From NCBI GenBank assembly GCA_000198515.1, contig FP929140.1:3322527-3386526 (forward strand): 64,000 bases of DNA. Reading direction: 5' to 3'. This document shows positions 63,171-64,000 of the stretch, piece by piece. Numbering within the stretch: position 1 is the stretch's first letter; each line of letters starts with the position of its first letter. Source of the DNA: a gamma proteobacterium HdN1 (GTDB taxonomy: Bacteria; Pseudomonadota; Gammaproteobacteria; Pseudomonadales; Ketobacteraceae). The translations under genes were made by a program, and so were the position numbers. The notes below the pieces were generated by a model. It did not search any database. It had not been told where the DNA came from and saw only the letters and a list, made by a program, of their open reading frames with translations.

Positions 63171-64000
63171 ATGTCAGGAATTTGTGAAGGGCGCGTTGTC
63201 GTCATTACGGGCGCAGGTGGTGGGCTTGGCGCATCCTATGCGAAAGCCTTCGCCTTAGAAGGCGCAAAAGTCGTCGTCAACGACATTAACGCCGCCGCAG
63301 CACAAGCGACGGTCGATGCGATCACCGCAGCCGGCGGAAAAGCCGTTGCGAACACCAACAGCATCACCGACTACGCAGACGCAGAAAATATCGTAAAACA
63401 AGCGGTCGATACCTTTGGCGGCCTTGATGTGGTCGTGAATAACGCCGGTATCTGCAAAGACCGCATGTTCGCATCCATGACCGAAGCCGAGTGGGATGCG
63501 GTCATCACCGTCCACCTAAAAGGCCATTTCTGTCTCTCCAGCCATGCCGTACACTACTGGCGTGATCAAGCAAAAGCAGGCAACAAGGTAGATGCACGCA
63601 TTATCAACACCTCCTCAGGCGCTGGTTTGAACGGCTCTGTAGGCCAATCCAACTACGCTGCCGCAAAAGGGGGAATCGCCTCTCTCACCCTGAACCAAGC
63701 CGCCGAGCTTCGTCGTTATGGGATTACCGCCAACTGCCTAGCGCCCGCAGGCCGTACCGGCATGACGGAAGTCGTATTTGCCGATATGATGAAGAAACCC
63801 GAAGATGGCGCCTTTGATTTCTTCGACCCCGCCAACGTAGCACCTCTAGTGGTCTGGTTAGGCAGCGCTGAATCCGCTGCCGTTACGGGCCGGATTTTTG
63901 AAGCCCAGGGCGGAAAAATTTCCATCGCCGACGGCTGGCGCACTACCACGGGCGTTGATAAGGGCGCGCGCTGGACACCCTCCGAAATTGGTGGTGCTAT
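63171..64000 (+). CDS. short-chain dehydrogenase/reductase, 3' end outside window
   Basis: An SDR starting MSGICEGRVVVITGAGGGLG, with NNAG, the catalytic serine in 'INTSSGAG' and YxxxK in 'NYAAAKGGIAS'. About 276 codons are present and the frame is still open at the edge. It resembles the 17-beta-HSD4-like SDRs of C/D-ring clusters (Rv3548c type). GGGAG at suitable spacing supports the ATG. It would oxidise a hydroxyacyl-CoA in the same pathway. Confidence 0.85.
   Translation, partial: MSGICEGRVVVITGAGGGLGASYAKAFALEGAKVVVNDINAAAAQATVDAITAAGGKAVANTNSITDYADAENIVKQAVDTFGGLDVVVNNAGICKDRMFASMTEAEWDAVITVHLKGHFCLSSHAVHYWRDQAKAGNKVDARIINTSSGAGLNGSVGQSNYAAAKGGIASLTLNQAAELRRYGITANCLAPAGRTGMTEVVFADMMKKPEDGAFDFFDPANVAPLVVWLGSAESAAVTGRIFEAQGGKISIADGWRTTTGVDKGARWTPSEIGGA

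Overview
The window comes from a Gram-negative proteobacterium, most likely a gamma- or betaproteobacterium. It carries a cbb3 oxidase operon in the order ccoN-O-Q-P, an MrpA-MrpB fused antiporter, an HD-GYP protein with a DUF3391-like N-terminus, and many outer-layer and lipoprotein signals. The strongest metabolic signature is aerobic steroid degradation by the 9,10-seco pathway. Several sodium-linked transporters (Mrp antiporter, Na/phosphate cotransporter, NSS amino-acid transporter) would suit a marine or saline habitat, but that is inference.

Layout. 1-9.3 kb: Mrp antiporter genes (minus strand, running off the left edge), a Na/Pi cotransporter, a MetP/MetS-like amino-acid importer, and a YihY/BrkB membrane protein. 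9.5-19.9 kb: an accessory island. It holds three near-identical but mosaic copies of an AAA-ATPase-like/PD-(D/E)XK protein. An RHS/YD-repeat surface or toxin gene lies between copies 2 and 3. That gene has a 10-copy heptanucleotide repeat at its start, a frameshift, an inserted DUF11-like and membrane module, an exchangeable-looking AT-rich 3' tip, and a small membrane-protein partner. 20.0-26.5 kb: a minus-strand steroid A/B-ring operon (flavin reductase, HsaA-type monooxygenase, SDR, MCP hydrolase, hydratase, acylating aldehyde dehydrogenase, aldolase). 26.7-29.7 kb: a thioesterase, a voltage-sensor-like membrane protein and a TDT-family exporter.

29.8-41.8 kb is a signalling and respiration block: a NarL-type two-component system, a diguanylate cyclase, the cbb3 oxidase operon with an extra small membrane protein, and a periplasmic-binding lipoprotein translationally coupled to a PAS-GGDEF-EAL protein. 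41.8-45.1 kb is a tightly overlapping three-gene operon (PLP decarboxylase, ATP-grasp ligase, sulfotransferase) that I cannot assign to a known pathway. 45.2-50.4 kb: an HD-GYP phosphodiesterase, a methyltransferase and a large site-2-protease-like protein. 50.4-51.24 kb: decayed fragments of a type III restriction-modification system with a DUF1016 gene nested inside.

51.3-64 kb is the second steroid locus. HsaC-type extradiol dioxygenase and FadD3-type CoA ligase are on the minus strand. Divergent from them is a long plus-strand operon for C/D-ring (HIP) degradation: IpdA, IpdB, a DUF35/thiolase pair, IpdC, EchA20, two acyl-CoA dehydrogenases, a FadA6-like thiolase and an SDR cut by the right edge. 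The ring-cleaving dioxygenase missing from the 20-26 kb operon is therefore supplied by this second locus, so together the two loci cover A/B-ring opening through most of C/D-ring beta-oxidation.
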